Origin: Cytobacillus sp. S13-E01
GTDB taxonomy: Bacteria > Bacillota > Bacilli > Bacillales > Bacillaceae_L
Length of the DNA stretch: 64,000 nucleotides
Reading direction: 5' to 3'
Assembly: GCF_029193815.1 (NCBI RefSeq)
Contig: NZ_JARFVC010000003.1
Span: 1 to 64,000, forward strand
The notes under the pieces are model-generated. The model was given only the letters and a program-made list of their open reading frames with translations, was not told the DNA's origin and made no database searches. The translations under genes and the position numbers were made by a program. The first letter of the stretch is position 1; every line of letters starts with the position of its first letter. Shown piece by piece: positions 1-8,493 of this stretch.

Positions 1-132
1 AGTTTTAGTGTCTAGCTCCGGGCGCCATCGACTCGAGGTCATAAGCCAATCCGTCCGGAAGGTAAAGAACAACCTTCCAGCCGGCTTGTCTTATGCTTGT
101 CGCCGATAGGCGGGCGCCCTGCGCTTTTCTTA
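1..132 (+). repeat. dispersed modular intergenic repeat, copy 1
   Basis: This GC-rich block opens with the module GTGTCTAGCTCCGGGCGCC and ends in GCGGGCGCCCTGCGCTTTTC. The same modules recur near 18.9, 38.2, 46.8, 49.0, 51.5 and 61.1 kb. Internal inverted repeats (for example CCGTCCGGAAGG) suggest folded RNA or DNA. Apparent reading frames inside it are not credible genes. Confidence 0.85.
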
Positions 133-162
133 AAGGGTAAGAAAGTATAATTTTTTTACCTG

Positions 163-252
163 GTATTTGTGTCTAACTTCGATTGTCGCTACCTGTCGTG
201 GCGGGTTTTAATCGACGCGCCGATGGGCGGGCGCGCGCCTTGCGCTTTTCGT
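163..252 (+). repeat. degenerate copy of the dispersed repeat
   Basis: A shortened, diverged version follows the first copy. It has GTGTCTAACTTCG in place of the usual head, then GGGTTTTAATCGACGCGCC and a tail GGGCGCGCGCCTTGCGCTTTTC. The GTTTTAATCGACG piece recurs at about 970, on the other side of the tandem array, so the array appears to sit within or beside this repeat. Confidence 0.65.
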
Positions 253-375
253 ATACTATCAGACTTAATATGTTGATCCTTTTAGACTTTAAACGGCATA
301 ATAGATCAAAAATCCTGGCACAAGATACCTTGGTATCGGCGATTTCTAAATGGAGTCGGGTATAAAAAATATAAC

Positions 376-969
376 TCCGCAAAAAATAAAAAACGGTAAC
401 CAAAAGGGCAGACTGATGCCCGAAATCTTGAAAAAAATAAAAAATGGTAACCAAAAGGGCAGTCTGATGCCCGAAACTCTGCAAAAAATAGAAAACGGTA
501 ATCAAAAGGGCAGTCTGATGCCCGAAATCTTGAAAAAAATAAAAAAGGGTAACCAAAAGGGCAATCTGATGCCCGAAATCTTGAAAAAAATAAAAAACGG
601 TAACCAAAAGGGCAATCTGATGCCCGAAATCTTGAAAAAAATAAAAAACGGTAACCAAAAGGGCAATCTGATGCCCGAAATCTTGAAAAAAATAAAAAAC
701 GGTAACCAAAAGGGCAGTCTGATGCCCGAAATCTTGAAAAAAATAAAAAACGGTAACCAAAAGGGCAATCTGATGCCCGAAATCTAGAAAAAAATAAAAA
801 ACGGTAACCAAAAGGGCAGTCTGATGCCCGAAATCTAGAAAAAAATAAAAAACGGTAACCAAAAGGGCAGTCTGATGCCCGAAATCCTGAAAAAAATAAA
901 AAACGGTAACCAAAAGGGCAGTCTGATGCCCGAAATCTTGAAAGAAATAAAAAACGGTTATCAAAAGAC
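376..969 (+). repeat. 51-bp tandem repeat array 1 (about 11 copies)
   Basis: The GGGCA of successive units falls at 406, 457, 508, 559, 610, 661, 712, 763, 814, 865 and 916, an exact 51-bp period. Each unit carries an AAAAAATAAAAAACGGTAAC segment and a GGGCA(n6)TGCCC palindrome. Because 51 is 17 codons, long frames stay open on both strands. They have no start context and encode only the periodicity. A related array lies at 50.7-51.3 kb. Confidence 0.95.
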
Positions 970-1012
970 GTTTTAATCGACGTTCCTCAATATGGGCGCG
1001 CCTTGCGCTTTG
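970..1012 (+). repeat. tail module of the dispersed repeat after array 1
   Basis: The segment starts GACGTTTTAATCGACGTTCC and ends GGGCGCGCCTTGCGCTTTG, directly after the last array unit and before the convergent gene's stop codon. A near match (GACGTTCCTCGGAAGCGGGC onward) follows the second array at about 51421. Confidence 0.7.
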
Positions 1013-1013
1013 T

Positions 1014-2339
1014 TCAAATTGCTTCAAAGTCCTTCCCATGCCCAGTTGTGTTTGCGAGTGCCTCCAACAGTTTATTTACATAACGCTTGTCCAAAGAAAG
1101 GAGAGAATCTTGATCAATTCCTTCAATAATATATTCGGCAAATTCCCAAACAATCTCCTTTATATGCTTGGGATTGCTTTGTGCAACCAAGGTCAATGCT
1201 TTAATCCCAGCTGATAAGACAGAGATATCAGAAAAACCAGCTTGGCGGATTTGAAAAAAGCATTGATACAAGAAATCTGAGAAGTCGGGTTTGTTATAAA
1301 TGACTCTGAGATTTCGTTCATCATCGTTATGATATGAATTTGGTATATGTTTGTTCCCTAATTTAGTTAATATTTTACCTAAATTTTCAATACAGTTAAT
1401 CGCTGTATTAGGATCATTAATTCCGGTAGATAATGCACGAAGTCCTATTTCAACAATCTTTGTGAGTCCAAATTCAATATCATTTACAGCAGCTTGCTCT
1501 GAACCGATAACGAAGAATTTATAATAGTCTCCTTCAATTTTGTTAGGAGATAATGTCCAAAAGGATAATAAAGGAGTATCATGGTCTACGTAATCATTAA
1601 CTTGTTTTTCTATACGGATAATAATGTCATCTTTAGTTGCCTGGTTAACTAGGCCTTCTATATCGATGTATTGGATATATCCAGCATTGTTTATACTATA
1701 TTCTGTTGGAGTAATATGCTTAATTTCATCACTTTCCCAATCATCCCATGGGGCATCCTCGAGGACATCTTTTCGATCTTTTAAATCCTTATTAATTTTC
1801 TCAATTGTTTCTAATGTAATAGTGTGAATTAAGTTACTAACCTGAATCCAATTTGTCACATGATGAATGAAGAACACAAAGACAATTAAACATGTAATAG
1901 AAATGAAAATTGCGATAGCTGGAACAATAAATAGTGTTGTGGTAGTTGTTTCTCGTAAAAGCAATAACAAAAGAATCGAATAAATAAATCCACCAACAAA
2001 AATCCCTAGAACACTCCTGGTTTTATGGTCGGTAATAAAGTTTTGTAGTGTTCTAGGAGAAAATTCAGATAGATATGTTGTTAACACAACAAGTATTGTC
2101 GAAAAAGTAATGGTTGTCATCGTAAGTAATGAAGCAGATATTGAGCTTAAAATGATTTGTGCAAGATTGATATCGGTAAAAAGAACACGTGGAAAGATAG
2201 AAAATAGAGTTTCTTGATTTACTATATATACATTCAGTTTTGTACTTAAAATAGCAAGAATTGCTGCTATAAATCCATATAAAGATGGAAGGTACCAAAA
2301 ACTTTTTCTGATACGAATTAAAAAACTTTTGAAATTCAT
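1014..2339 (-). CDS. DUF2254 family membrane protein
   Basis: This is a predicted integral membrane protein of the DUF2254 family, whose function is unknown. Two hydrophobic segments near residues 15-80 precede a conserved stretch (TMTTITFSTILVVLTTYLSE), then two more hydrophobic segments around 105-165. A soluble C-terminal half holds the family-typical ALSTGINDPNTA motif near residue 310. The start chosen is ATG at 2339, because AGGA lies about 10 nt upstream. A GTG three codons earlier would sit on the ribosome site. It is divergent from the GntR gene with about 325 bp between. The family call is confident and the role is not known. Confidence 0.85.
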   Translation of the reverse strand: MNFKSFLIRIRKSFWYLPSLYGFIAAILAILSTKLNVYIVNQETLFSIFPRVLFTDINLAQIILSSISASLLTMTTITFSTILVVLTTYLSEFSPRTLQNFITDHKTRSVLGIFVGGFIYSILLLLLLRETTTTTLFIVPAIAIFISITCLIVFVFFIHHVTNWIQVSNLIHTITLETIEKINKDLKDRKDVLEDAPWDDWESDEIKHITPTEYSINNAGYIQYIDIEGLVNQATKDDIIIRIEKQVNDYVDHDTPLLSFWTLSPNKIEGDYYKFFVIGSEQAAVNDIEFGLTKIVEIGLRALSTGINDPNTAINCIENLGKILTKLGNKHIPNSYHNDDERNLRVIYNKPDFSDFLYQCFFQIRQAGFSDISVLSAGIKALTLVAQSNPKHIKEIVWEFAEYIIEGIDQDSLLSLDKRYVNKLLEALANTTGHGKDFEAI

Positions 2340-2575
2340 AATTAACACTTCCTAAAAAACGAAGCTAGATTTTTTCATTAGTCTTCGCTATTATGTAAGT
2401 TTTATTCAAATTGCGAAAAACACCCCAGATAATAAATAATCATATTTTCTTTGTGTAAAGGCCAGATTGTTTATCAAAATTTATTTTACGAAAAGAAGAA
2501 TAGATTAATTTGAATAACAAAATCCATAAAATCACACCAAACTTGTAGTTTGATACACAAGTTGAAGAGCGAATC

Positions 2576-2604
2576 TTGACAATTTCCGATAATTGATTTA
2601 CGAT
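2576..2604 (+). promoter_or_regulatory. sigma-A-type promoter of the GntR gene
   Basis: TTGACA at 2576-2581 and TACGAT at 2599-2604 are separated by 17 bp. The FadR-type operator begins nine bases after the -10, near the expected transcription start. Confidence 0.6.
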
Positions 2605-2612
2605 TTATTTAA

Positions 2613-2625
2613 ATTGTCTTACAAT
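2613..2625 (+). promoter_or_regulatory. FadR/GntR-type operator 1
   Basis: ATTGTCTTACAAT is an ATTGT-N3-ACAAT palindrome that fits the T.GT-N-AC.A pattern of FadR-subfamily operators. The same core, TTGTCTTACAA, lies at 3525-3535 before the enzyme gene. The placement suggests autorepression by the adjacent GntR protein. Confidence 0.7.
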
Positions 2626-2665
2626 TAATAATTAGATAGACTCTATAAAGAAGGGAGGAGTAAAT

Positions 2666-3379
2666 GTGGAAAATCAAAAGAGTGTAGATATTAAATCACT
2701 AAGTCGAAAAACATTATCAAACCAAGTAATTGATGAAATTATCTCGCTACTCACTACTGGACAACTTAAACCAGGAGACAGAATACCGTCTGAAATAGAA
2801 TTAATGGAAATTTGTGATGTAAGTAGACCTGTAATCAGAGAAGCAATGACTTCTTTAGAAGTATTAGGAATTGTAAACCGAAAAACCCGAAATGGCACAT
2901 TCTTTTCTGATAAAGTTGGAAGTAAACCCTTTTCAATGATGTTAGCGCTTTCAGCAACAGATCTGGTCTCGATAATAGAAACGAGAGTCGCATTAGAACT
3001 AGGTTTAGTTACGTTAGCAGCTGAGAAAATTACTGATGAAGATTTAGCCAAATTAAACGAACTAATTGAGGAAATGAAATCCTTACCAACTGAGGATTCC
3101 TCAGAAGTTGATAAAGAGTTTCACAAAATTATTGCTCTTGCTGCCAATATTCCTCTTTTTGAAGCAATCATTGACCCGTTACAAAGTTTTCATCAAAAAG
3201 TATTAGAACAGATCCCTTTAGAAGATCGAAATTTGGCTCAAACATTAAGTTATCATACTGATATATATAACGCACTTGAAAAACGTGACCCTATTGAAGC
3301 GTATACTAGCATGTACCGTCATCTTGATTTTGTAAGAAGGAAAGCACTAAAAAATTTAAAGTTAAATAATCTTAATTGA
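2666..3379 (+). CDS. FadR-subfamily GntR transcriptional regulator
   Basis: This is a 237-residue DNA-binding regulator. The N-terminal winged helix (about residues 12-75) shows the GntR pattern LKPGDRIPSEIELMEICDVS followed by RPVIREAMTSLEVLGI. The C-terminal two-thirds fits the all-helical FCD ligand domain, with E.R..LE.....A near 105-125, an EFHK-type metal-site segment (VDKEFHKIIA) and H residues near the end. The start is GTG at 2666 behind GGGAGGAG; the ATG overlapping it stops after seven codons. It sits upstream of a sugar-acid enzyme gene that carries the same operator, so it probably represses that gene until a hexuronate-like ligand binds. The ligand is inferred. Confidence 0.88.
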   Translation: MENQKSVDIKSLSRKTLSNQVIDEIISLLTTGQLKPGDRIPSEIELMEICDVSRPVIREAMTSLEVLGIVNRKTRNGTFFSDKVGSKPFSMMLALSATDLVSIIETRVALELGLVTLAAEKITDEDLAKLNELIEEMKSLPTEDSSEVDKEFHKIIALAANIPLFEAIIDPLQSFHQKVLEQIPLEDRNLAQTLSYHTDIYNALEKRDPIEAYTSMYRHLDFVRRKALKNLKLNNLN

Positions 3380-3413
3380 GTTTTACAAATCGAATAACGA
3401 CTCATATGAAAGA

Positions 3414-3449
3414 GAACCCGAATAAAGGATTCGTTCCTTATTCGGGTTC
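3414..3449 (+). terminator. terminator after the GntR gene
   Basis: A 12-bp perfect stem (GAACCCGAATAA with TTATTCGGGTTC) and a 12-nt loop are followed by ATTTAT. It separates the regulator from the independently promoted enzyme gene. Confidence 0.75.
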
Positions 3450-3507
3450 ATTTATATGGATAATTAACTTTGTATTTAAAGTAATTAGAATATTATAAGA
3501 TTTATTA

Positions 3508-3536
3508 TTGACTTACATATTTATTTGTCTTACAAT
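3508..3536 (+). promoter_or_regulatory. promoter with embedded FadR-type operator 2
   Basis: TTGACT at 3508-3513 and TACAAT at 3531-3536 are separated by 17 bp. The -10 is part of the palindrome TTGTCTTACAA (3525-3535), so a bound regulator would directly block polymerase. The same core stands before the regulator gene. Confidence 0.7.
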
Positions 3537-3634
3537 TAAAAAAACAAATGAAATGGTAGGCGGAAATACTCTTATAAGTTAGAATGTAAGCGGATACTTA
3601 TTTAACTTCAAATAAATCACTGGAGGAATATAAG

Positions 3635-4648
3635 ATGATGAAGGTATCGGTGACTACAACAAAATTTGATTTAACAGATGGCGATTTAAGACAAATGTGT
3701 CAATTAGGAGTAGATTGTGTTGATTTTGGAACAGGGTCCTCTTTCCCTGGTGTAAAAGAACAGGGCTACCCTGATTTAGACGAACTATTAAAGATGAAAC
3801 GTAAAGTTAGATCCTTTGGTCTTGATATTAACCGTGTTACATTACCTGATCTTTCCAAAAGATTTATGGACAATGAAGATGGTAGCGAAATAGAATTAGA
3901 AAACTCAGTGAATGCGGTTAAAGTCTTTGGTGAAGCAGGAATTAAGATTGTGAGACAACGCTTTGCAGGTGATACATACAACTACATGACAAAGAGTTAC
4001 CAGGCGAGACAAAGAGGGGGAGCGATAGCACGTGGTGAAAGCCTAGGCTTTAACAAGGAACCTTATCAAACTCCTACTCTTGAAGATCATGAAAAATGGT
4101 GGGGACGATTCCGTGATGCTTACTCTAAACTAGTTCCTTTATGTGAAGATTATAATGTTAATTTGGGCATGCACCCTTCTGATTCACCAAATCATGATAC
4201 ACCATTTGGTGGGCTGGGTTATCGCCGTATTATGGATGAATTTCCAAGCAAAAATGTTGGTTATATCTATTGTATTGGGACTCGGGCAGAAGAAGGAGGA
4301 AGTCCTTTAGTTCTAAATGAAATTAATCAATATGGTAGAAAAGATCGAATCTTCCTAGTGCACTTCCGTAACGTGAGGGGGAGTCTACCGACAGCAGGAG
4401 CATTTGAAGAGGCCTTATTAGATGATGGTGATATGAATATGTTCAAAATTTTATTAGAGCTTCGAAAAGTCGGCTACAATGGTTGTTTAAATCCTGACCA
4501 TGTACCAATGATGGAAGGTGATAATCCTGATCTTGATGGAAACTGGGCACATTCAAATATCGGCTGGAGTTACGGAAGTGTAGGTTTTGCATATTCAATT
4601 GGATATATCAAGGCATTGCTAGCTGCATTAGTAGAGTTTGAAGGCTAG
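3635..4648 (+). CDS. UxuA-like mannonate dehydratase family protein
   Basis: This is a 337-residue TIM-barrel protein resembling mannonate dehydratase, which converts D-mannonate to 2-keto-3-deoxygluconate in glucuronate breakdown. Visible family features are LGMHPSDSP near residue 180, a conserved cysteine in GYIYCIGT, HFRNVRG near residue 248, and the NPDH metal-site motif near residue 288. A GGAGG lies eight bases before the first of two ATGs. It is somewhat shorter and more diverged than classical UxuA, so the substrate may be another sugar acid. The downstream tctB fragment suggests that uptake of an organic or sugar acid was once coupled to it. Confidence 0.75.
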   Translation: MMKVSVTTTKFDLTDGDLRQMCQLGVDCVDFGTGSSFPGVKEQGYPDLDELLKMKRKVRSFGLDINRVTLPDLSKRFMDNEDGSEIELENSVNAVKVFGEAGIKIVRQRFAGDTYNYMTKSYQARQRGGAIARGESLGFNKEPYQTPTLEDHEKWWGRFRDAYSKLVPLCEDYNVNLGMHPSDSPNHDTPFGGLGYRRIMDEFPSKNVGYIYCIGTRAEEGGSPLVLNEINQYGRKDRIFLVHFRNVRGSLPTAGAFEEALLDDGDMNMFKILLELRKVGYNGCLNPDHVPMMEGDNPDLDGNWAHSNIGWSYGSVGFAYSIGYIKALLAALVEFEG

Positions 4649-4671
4649 ATTTATAACGGAGGGGGGAGACT

Positions 4672-4851
4672 ATGTTAAGACTTAGTAGGGATATATATGC
4701 AAGCGCTTTCTTGATTACTGTCTCAATCGTGATGTATATAGCTTCAAATAGTATTAAGAAATTAACAGTATCTAAAATTGGGGCTGATTTCGCGCCTAAG
4801 TTGGTTGCAATTGGAATATTAATCCTGAGCATATTCTATTTAATCACTTAA
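4672..4851 (+). pseudogene. tctB fragment (tripartite tricarboxylate transporter small subunit), truncated
   Basis: A 59-codon frame starts behind GGAGGGGGG, 23 bases after the dehydratase stop. It encodes a first membrane helix (SAFLITVSIVMYIAS), the TctB-like segment SKIGADFAPKLVAIGILI and the start of a second helix, and it stops exactly where the IS4-family element begins. TctB proteins are usually about 150 residues with four helices. No remaining tctB, tctA or tctC follows the IS element, so the transporter is lost. A cre-like sequence lies within the first codons. Confidence 0.65.
4698..4711 (+). promoter_or_regulatory. candidate catabolite-responsive element (cre)
   Basis: TGCAAGCGCTTTCT matches the CcpA site TGAAAGCGCTTTCA at 12 of 14 positions. 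It lies inside the tctB coding start, where an intragenic roadblock is possible. It could be chance codon sequence. Confidence 0.35.
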
Positions 4852-6520
4852 GTTTCGCACCCCAAAACACAAGGGAGTTCAGGTATAAAATTTACTGATT
4901 TCCCTTGTCACTGTTATGTTTTATGTCATTCCACTTTGATCTATTATGCAACATTATCCCGTCCAAACAACTGATTCCCTAAAAAAGATGCCTCAAATAA
5001 ACCCTCAAGATATTTGTATTCTTGGGATTTTTTAAAGGATTGGATATCAACAGATCCAGACTCGGAGATGCTGATATAACAATATCTAATAGTTCATCAA
5101 ACATACTCCATAATTGTTCGGCAACATTTTTCTGTGTCATTTCATCTTTCATATCTGCGAAAAGCCCGCCCAGTGTTTCGTAATCATTGATTCTACGAAA
5201 ATAAGACAAAAAGATATACAGAATATATGTTGTTGTCACATGAGCTATTTGGGCATCAAAATTCTGGGATTGGCATTTTCCTAAGTGAAGCAGCTGCTTG
5301 GTTTCCTTGAAGAAAACTTCAATAGACAACGAATAGAATAGATTTCAAGCATTTCCACCAATGACAAGGATTCATCTGTGGATAGATATAGTTTCCAGTC
5401 CTTTTGGTATGGATAACGGCAATAATATAGTTTTACTGTTTCGCCAATACCAGAATAATCGACTACTACCTCAAAATAACGCACGTTCCTTTTGCGGCAA
5501 CGCTTTTCTTTTCCTTCTTTTTTTAGTACCTTCAAAATCTCTTTGGCATTCAGTTCTTCGCCGTTATACCCATATTTTCTAAAGTCGCGCCTCACTGCAC
5601 AAATAACATGCAGAGATCCGTTTTTGATTCCTCTAACAGTGGATATGAAATCTTTACTTGAGAACCAACTGTCTACCAACACATACTTAGCCTTAAATCC
5701 GTGCTTGATGGCTCTTTTAAGCATACGAAGGGCACTTGTGATTTTGTCGATATCACATTCCTTTATCCGCTTTGCCCCATTTGTTTTCGGGTTTCTCTCT
5801 TTTCTGTATTGCTTTTTCGTGTCTTTTCGCTTTAATGCCTTTTCCGAATGAAGACTGAAATCAAGGGGAGTAAAGCTTGTCCCATCGAACAGCCCCATTG
5901 TCAGGTTCTTAAATCCGAGGGTACTTTTCCCCTTCCGACCAGCAACATGATCATGGACGTAGGAAATCTTTTCAATCTTTTTTCCTGTACGAGCATCTAT
6001 CGTATCGTCAAAAATAAAAGCCGAATTAGGATTTACTTCCTTTTCAGGATTAACCAGCTTCTGGAACTGCTTCGATACACTAAAAAGCAGATTTCGCCAA
6101 GGTAGGCGACTGTTATTTTTCACACGATAAAATGCATCCTTCTTCATCTCTTTCATCGTTTCGAAATTGCTTTTATAAAGGGCATTAACACTGTCTATAA
6201 GCATAAGTGGAAACAGAAGCATTAAAGACAAAATATCAGTAATAGAGTATCCTTGTTCCTTTTTAAACCCGACCTGATGACAGAGTGAACGAAAATTGAA
6301 TTTCTTCATCACATTTTGTATAATAGAATCAATCGAAAATCCATGAGATTGGAATACATTTTCGATTTCTTTAACTCTCTTCCGCATGATAACACGTCCT
6401 TTTTGGTTGGTTTGGATTGGTACCTTAATTATACCAAAAATCCAGTGTTCATGCGGATTCCCATGTCTTTTTTCTTCTCTGAAAAAGGGCTTTTTTTATT
6501 GGATTTTCAAGGTGCGAAAC
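4852..6520 (-). mobile_element. IS4-family insertion sequence
   Basis: GTTTCGCACC at 4852-4861 is repeated inverted at 6511-6520, and both ends are flanked by the palindromic ACTTAAG(T), so the exact length of the target duplication is ambiguous. The element holds one transposase gene broken by a frameshift. It truncates tctB on its left. The sequence to its right does not continue tctB, which implies a later deletion or rearrangement. Confidence 0.75.
4979..6387 (-). pseudogene. IS4-family transposase, frameshifted
   Basis: This DDE transposase would be about 470 residues. It has FIFDDT (first acidic residue), LVDSWFSS (second) and the IS4 YREK signature Y-x2-R-x3-E-x6-K near the third. The reading frame breaks inside YREK near 5327. 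The first frame reads YSIRCLLK while the next frame continues SIEVFFKETK; restoring one G (TGGTCT rather than TGTCT) gives YSIRWSIEVFFKETK. The catalytic glutamate is therefore lost from the main product, so the element is probably not autonomous. Confidence 0.8.
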
Positions 6521-6541
6521 TTAAGTTATAAGTTAAAAGCG

Positions 6542-6578
6542 AGGTGTCAAACACAACTTGTTAGGGTGTTTGACACCT
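6542..6578. repeat. palindrome just right of the IS4 element
   Basis: AGGTGTCAAACAC pairs perfectly with GTGTTTGACACCT over 13 bp around an 11-nt loop. It resembles the REP-like hairpins common between Bacillus genes and could also act as a terminator. A comparable TGCCTGGCAT palindrome lies at 35996-36045. Confidence 0.55.
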
Positions 6579-6650
6579 TATTTTATTGCCTGAAACTTTA
6601 CGTATTTGTATAGTGTGAAAAAGAGTAAAACTCCATTATAAAAGGATATG

Positions 6651-6990
6651 TCAAATAATTTTTCTGCCGACAGTCTTAGTTGAGCCTGGTTGGATTCTTT
6701 TCTTGGCAAAGTCAGTCAAGGTTTCACCTTTAATATTAGGGACGACCTCCATTTTAAGAAAAAGCGGATGACCCATTTGATTTAAGGATAACCCTACTAA
6801 CACCTTGGTTTTGTCAGTTCCATATCCGCATTTTCCGCCTTCGGTTGGAGCACCAAAGAAAGCCTTGTCTAGCTCTACAATTCCTGCTTGGGTATAGTTA
6901 GCATCACGCTTTCTCATAGCTTGTCGGATTTTATGAATAATGTAATTTCCTAACCTGTGTGAGGCGTTTCTCTGATATACATTTGCTGAA
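6651..6990 (-). pseudogene. IS1595-family transposase remnant
   Basis: The 88-codon frame corresponds to the central part of IS1595/ISXO2-like transposases (GIVELDKAFFGAPTEGGKCG, then GTDKTKVLVGLSL). Going upstream, the same frame reads IIHKIRQAM, as in intact relatives, but soon meets a stop. The C-terminal end departs after the PGST region. The element is truncated at both ends. Confidence 0.75.
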
Positions 6991-7167
6991 TTAAATCTTC
7001 CAAGCCAAACAAGCTTTTTTGTCGTATAATGTTACATAGGGAGGTACACTCCTTTCATCTCTGGTAGAGTGTGGTAACTATATCTTTTTTGTGCCCTACA
7101 AAACTTAGTCATATCAAGGCTATGGAATTACGAAATTTACTCAAAAAAAAGTTATCGGAGTGTCTTT

Positions 7168-8202
7168 ATGAAAATATGGTTTAATCGTTGGTTCTCAACA
7201 GTGTCTCATTATATAGAAATGATTAGAAATAATCCTGACGGCAAAGAAGTAATCATCTACGGCACACATCCTAATAAAGATGCTGTTTATCTGCAGGTTT
7301 GCGATTTTGCGGAGATAGAGCTAGATATTACAGGTAAAGAATATATTGATTATTGTCTTGATTTTTGTAAAAAGCATCAAATTGATGTTTTTGTTCCAAG
7401 AAAAGAGAACGTATTGATATCAAAGCATCTCACTCAATTCACTAGAATAGGGACTAAGGTGTTAGTATGTCCAGATCCAGAATTGATGAATATGATGGAT
7501 GATAAGGAACTAACGTATAAAGCAATCGAGGATAATAATAAAAATGGTGATTTTTTAGTTTCGATTCCGGATTACTATATAGTAAACTGTTTAGAAGATT
7601 TTAAAACGGCTTATGAAAACCTGAAGGCAAAGGGACACACTGTTTGCTTTAAACCAGTTATTGGAGAAGGTGCAAATGGCTTTCGAGTCGTGAAGGAGCA
7701 CATTGAGAGTATCGATGATTTATTTACAAAAGGAATTGGGTTTAGGATACCTTATTCTCACGCTTGTGAAGTATTTAATCAGCAGGAGACATTTCCATCA
7801 TTAATGGTATTAGAATTTTTAGATGGTCCAGAATATAGTATTGACTGTTTAGCTGATCGAGAAAAGTTATATGCCGTTGTTCCTAGGAAGAAAGGAAAGG
7901 GAAGAGTACGTGTACTAGAAGATAATCCAGAACTAATTGAAATCGCAAAAAAAATCTATGAAAAGTATCGGATCCCATTTGTATTCAATATCCAGGTGAA
8001 ATATCGCAATGGAGTTCCAAAGCTGTTAGAGATAAATCCTCGTATGAGTGGAGGGCTTCATATTAGTTGTTTTTCTGGTGTTAATTTTCCTTATCTCTCC
8101 TTAAAATTGCTATTAAATGAAGAGATAGATATCCCAAAAGCTACATATGATATAAAAGCTAGTTATTTAGAAAATCCAGTGATTTTATCAAAAAAACGAT
8201 AA
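7168..8202 (+). CDS. ATP-grasp protein of the Ter stress cluster
   Basis: This 344-residue protein has an ATP-grasp fold. An N-terminal Rossmann-like part lies at about residues 1-115. A nucleotide-binding region follows (KGHTVCFKPVIGEGANGFRVV), then EYSIDCLADREK near 230 and the metal-binding LLEINPRMSGGLH near 290. ATP-grasp enzymes join a carboxylate to an amine or thiol through an acyl phosphate. Such genes are reported in the biosynthetic module of Ter systems (Anantharaman, Iyer and Aravind 2012), which fits its place 291 bp upstream of the TerD genes. The substrate is unknown. GGAGTG precedes the ATG. Confidence 0.8.
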   Translation: MKIWFNRWFSTVSHYIEMIRNNPDGKEVIIYGTHPNKDAVYLQVCDFAEIELDITGKEYIDYCLDFCKKHQIDVFVPRKENVLISKHLTQFTRIGTKVLVCPDPELMNMMDDKELTYKAIEDNNKNGDFLVSIPDYYIVNCLEDFKTAYENLKAKGHTVCFKPVIGEGANGFRVVKEHIESIDDLFTKGIGFRIPYSHACEVFNQQETFPSLMVLEFLDGPEYSIDCLADREKLYAVVPRKKGKGRVRVLEDNPELIEIAKKIYEKYRIPFVFNIQVKYRNGVPKLLEINPRMSGGLHISCFSGVNFPYLSLKLLLNEEIDIPKATYDIKASYLENPVILSKKR

Positions 8203-8493
8203 GTTTACTAAATTTAAATGGACAAGGTAAATAATAGAGTGGATACTAATCGCTATGTGATTACACTTACATATATTTACACAACCTAATTCTATTAAAA
8301 AACTAGATTATTATATAGGTATTTAGTAGAATAAACCTATATTCATTTTTTACATTTTTCTACAGGGTGGGAATAGGAATTGAATTTTATTTATTCACCC
8401 ATATATTTTTTGCCCGATCTATAAAGAAAATAGAAAAAACGTTTATGCACACTACTATTCATAATTTAATATTAAATTTAAAGGAGTGGAGAA
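8203..8493. other. AT-rich leader before the terD genes
   Basis: This 291-bp gap holds no reading frame. It is very AT-rich and must contain the promoter of the ter operon, but I could not settle on a convincing -35/-10 pair or an extracytoplasmic-sigma-factor motif. AAAGGAG lies just before the terD start. Confidence 0.5.

Noticed and set aside
376-969. CRISPR array
   Set aside because: The units follow one another with no unique spacers and no cas genes are near; it is a simple tandem repeat.
173-1039. Long open frames on both strands through the first 51-bp array
   Set aside because: The period is 17 codons, so any frame without a stop in one unit stays open. There is no ribosome site, the frames overlap each other on both strands, and the protein is a pure repeat.
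5281-5345. Programmed frameshift in the IS4 transposase
   Set aside because: No slippery heptamer is seen and IS4 elements normally use a single frame; restoring one base repairs the motif, so mutation is simpler.
8203-8493. Extracytoplasmic-sigma-factor (SigW/SigM-like) promoter before terD
   Set aside because: The B. subtilis operon has such promoters, but I found no TGAAAC-type -35 with a CGT-type -10 at proper spacing.
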